Assembly: GCA_000435195.1 (NCBI GenBank)
Contig: FR880190.1
Coordinates: 1-16,668, forward strand
From: Clostridium sp. CAG:169
GTDB taxonomy: Bacteria; Bacillota; Clostridia; Oscillospirales; Ruminococcaceae
DNA length: 16,668 bases
Direction: 5' to 3'
Part shown: piece by piece, positions 15,259-16,668 of the stretch
Numbering within the stretch: position 1 is the stretch's first letter
Layout: every line of letters begins with the position of its first letter
The notes under the pieces: model-generated
The model's input: the letters and a program-made list of their open reading frames with translations, nothing else
Told to the model about the DNA's origin: nothing
Database searches by the model: none
Position numbers and translations under genes: made by a program

Positions 15259-16668
15259 ATGGAAGAAAAGCAGAAGCACAAGGGCAGGGTTTTTCTGCTG
15301 GTCGGTGTCATCATCGCGGTGTTTGTCGTTTTTGCGCTGCGGCTGATGAAATATCAGATTGTGGATGCAGAAAAATATCGGGAGATGGCACAGGGAAACT
15401 ACACGAGTACCCAGAGCATCGATGCAGCGCGCGGAGAGATGCTGGACCGATACGGTCGCCCGCTTGCAGTCAATCAGGTCAGCTATGATGTGATGATCAA
15501 CGAGGCGTATCTGCCCAATAAAATGAGAAATACGGTCATCGAGCGCATCATCCTGCTGATGGAAAGCGAGGGACAAAGCTGGATTGACACCCTTCCCATC
15601 AGCACCACCGAGCCGTTTGCCTTTTTGACCGAAACCGAATCGCAGAAGCGGCAGCTGGAGCAGATTAAGACCAACAATAAAATCAATCTGGATGCGGATG
15701 TGCAGACGACGCTGGACAACCTGTTCAAAAAATATAAGCTCATCCACTACACCTGCAAGGAATGTGGCTACCGCTATGAAGGAGAGCTGTCAGAGGAAAA
15801 AGAGGACTACGTCTGCCCGGAATGTGGAGCCTCCAAGGAACAGTTTGAAGCCTACGACCGGCTGATGGCAAGAAAGATTGCGGGCGTGCGCTATCAGATG
15901 GAGGTCTATGGTTCCAGCACCAGCACACCGTACACCTTTTCCAAGGACATTCCTATTGACGTGGTGGTGACCATCAAGGAGTACAGCCAGCAGATGCCCG
16001 GCATCGAAATCAAGGAAACCACCAGCCGCCGCTATGTGGACGGCTCGTTGGCGCCGCACGCCATCGGAGTGGTCGGCTCCATCACCCAGGAGGAATACAC
16101 GGCAAACAACCAGGCGATTTTGGAAAGAATCAAAGAGCAGCACCCCGACTGGACCGAGGAGCAGATTGACCAAGTGTATCAGGAGCAGAAGTACGGATAC
16201 AGCGACATCATCGGCAAAAGCGGTCTGGAATATGCCATGGAGGACCAGCTGCGCGGAGAGCGCGGAGAAAAACGCATCACCACCGACGCCAGCGGAAATG
16301 TTCTCACCACCGAAATCATCAAGCAGGCAAAGCCCGGCAACACCATCGTCACCACCTTGGACAAGGATTTGCAGCGGGCAGCGCTGGAAGGGTGCGAGGA
16401 GTTTTTAAAGATGGCAAAGGCGACCTATTCCCCCGAACAGGGCGGAAGCGCCGACCGCATCTCGGTGGTGGCACAGGACGTCAAGAGCGGAGAGATTCTG
16501 GCAATGGTCAACTATCCGACTTATGACCTGTCCGATTACTACACCAAATATTCCGAGTTAAGCTCCGACCCACTGCGCCCGCTGATGAACTACTGCACGC
16601 AGGGTATCTATATGCCGGGTTCCATCTACAAGCCGGTGGTTGCCATCGGCGGTATGGCGACCGGTGTC
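15259..16668 (+). CDS. mrdA: Penicillin-binding protein 2, 3'-truncated by the window
   Basis: This class B PBP cross-links peptidoglycan in the elongasome. ATG 15259 has AAGGAGG upstream and 470 codons are present without a stop; the window ends inside the gene. Order: cytoplasmic basic N-terminus, membrane helix (10-30), the PBP dimer signature RGEMLDRYGRPLAVN (59-73), a four-cysteine rubredoxin-like insertion (164-197), then IAGVRYQME and the conserved PBP2 stretch PHAIGVVGSI, and the start of the transpeptidase domain with the active-site SxxK motif PGSIYKP (S455, K458). The SxN and KTG motifs lie beyond the window. Position after mreBCD supports mrdA. The insertion is not a feature of the PBP2 proteins I know. 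Confidence 0.95.
   Translation, partial: MEEKQKHKGRVFLLVGVIIAVFVVFALRLMKYQIVDAEKYREMAQGNYTSTQSIDAARGEMLDRYGRPLAVNQVSYDVMINEAYLPNKMRNTVIERIILLMESEGQSWIDTLPISTTEPFAFLTETESQKRQLEQIKTNNKINLDADVQTTLDNLFKKYKLIHYTCKECGYRYEGELSEEKEDYVCPECGASKEQFEAYDRLMARKIAGVRYQMEVYGSSTSTPYTFSKDIPIDVVVTIKEYSQQMPGIEIKETTSRRYVDGSLAPHAIGVVGSITQEEYTANNQAILERIKEQHPDWTEEQIDQVYQEQKYGYSDIIGKSGLEYAMEDQLRGERGEKRITTDASGNVLTTEIIKQAKPGNTIVTTLDKDLQRAALEGCEEFLKMAKATYSPEQGGSADRISVVAQDVKSGEILAMVNYPTYDLSDYYTKYSELSSDPLRPLMNYCTQGIYMPGSIYKPVVAIGGMATGV
15748..15849 (+). other. Rubredoxin-like Cys4 module inside PBP2
   Basis: Residues 164-197 of PBP2 contain YTCKECGYRYEGE and, 16 residues after the second cysteine, YVCPECGASKEQFE. The pattern is C-x2-C-G-Y-x-Y-x-G then Y-V-C-P-x-C-G-A-x-K-x-x-F-E, the hallmark of rubredoxin and rubrerythrin-tail metal knuckles. 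The 16-residue gap between the two CxxC pairs is longer than in rubrerythrin tails (about 12) and shorter than in classical rubredoxin (about 29). The cysteines are C166, C169, C186 and C189. The frame is continuous with PBP2 on both sides, and the module lies on the outer face of the membrane by the normal PBP2 topology. Confidence 0.85.

Overview
The window looks like a chromosomal segment from an anaerobic Gram-positive Clostridia-type bacterium, probably of the Oscillospiraceae/Ruminococcaceae group. The reasons are the moderate GC content, strong AGGAGG-type ribosome binding sites, sigma-A promoters with TTGACA/TATAAT spacing, the gene set zapA, U32 peptidase, dut, maf, mreBCD and PBP2, and a non-secreted GH13/glycogen phosphorylase pair. 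Placement is by family recognition only. I see no phage, insertion sequence, CRISPR array, tRNA or rRNA.

Left half (about 48-7731), all on the minus strand. Reading in the direction of transcription from the divergent region near 7.8-8.1 kb: glgP (alpha-glucan phosphorylase), a GH13 neopullulanase-like enzyme, two small two-helix membrane proteins of unknown function, then a self-contained unit of a YjjG-type HAD phosphatase overlapping a SAM methyltransferase (own promoter and terminator), and last an XRE repressor overlapping a four-helix membrane protein (own promoter). glgP and the GH13 enzyme together debranch or hydrolyse and phosphorolyse intracellular alpha-glucans.

Right half (about 8040-16668), all on the plus strand. 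First comes a cell-division and housekeeping group: zapA, a GNAT acetyltransferase, a long U32 peptidase-family protein, dut and maf. An excellent promoter then leads into the elongasome genes mreB, mreC, mreD and mrdA (PBP2), the last cut by the window end after 470 codons. ZapA acts on FtsZ, and MreBCD with PBP2 build lateral wall, so this half is a growth-and-division neighbourhood.

The most unusual thing is inside PBP2: a rubredoxin-like four-cysteine module (C166, C169, C186, C189) sits in the extracellular non-catalytic part of this transpeptidase, directly before the conserved IAGVRY segment. Other points worth checking are an in-frame acidic continuation of zapA beyond its TGA stop, a terminator-like hairpin in the glgP leader whose loop is complementary to the glgP Shine-Dalgarno region, and a perfect 13-bp inverted repeat that would hide the Shine-Dalgarno of a small membrane protein gene.
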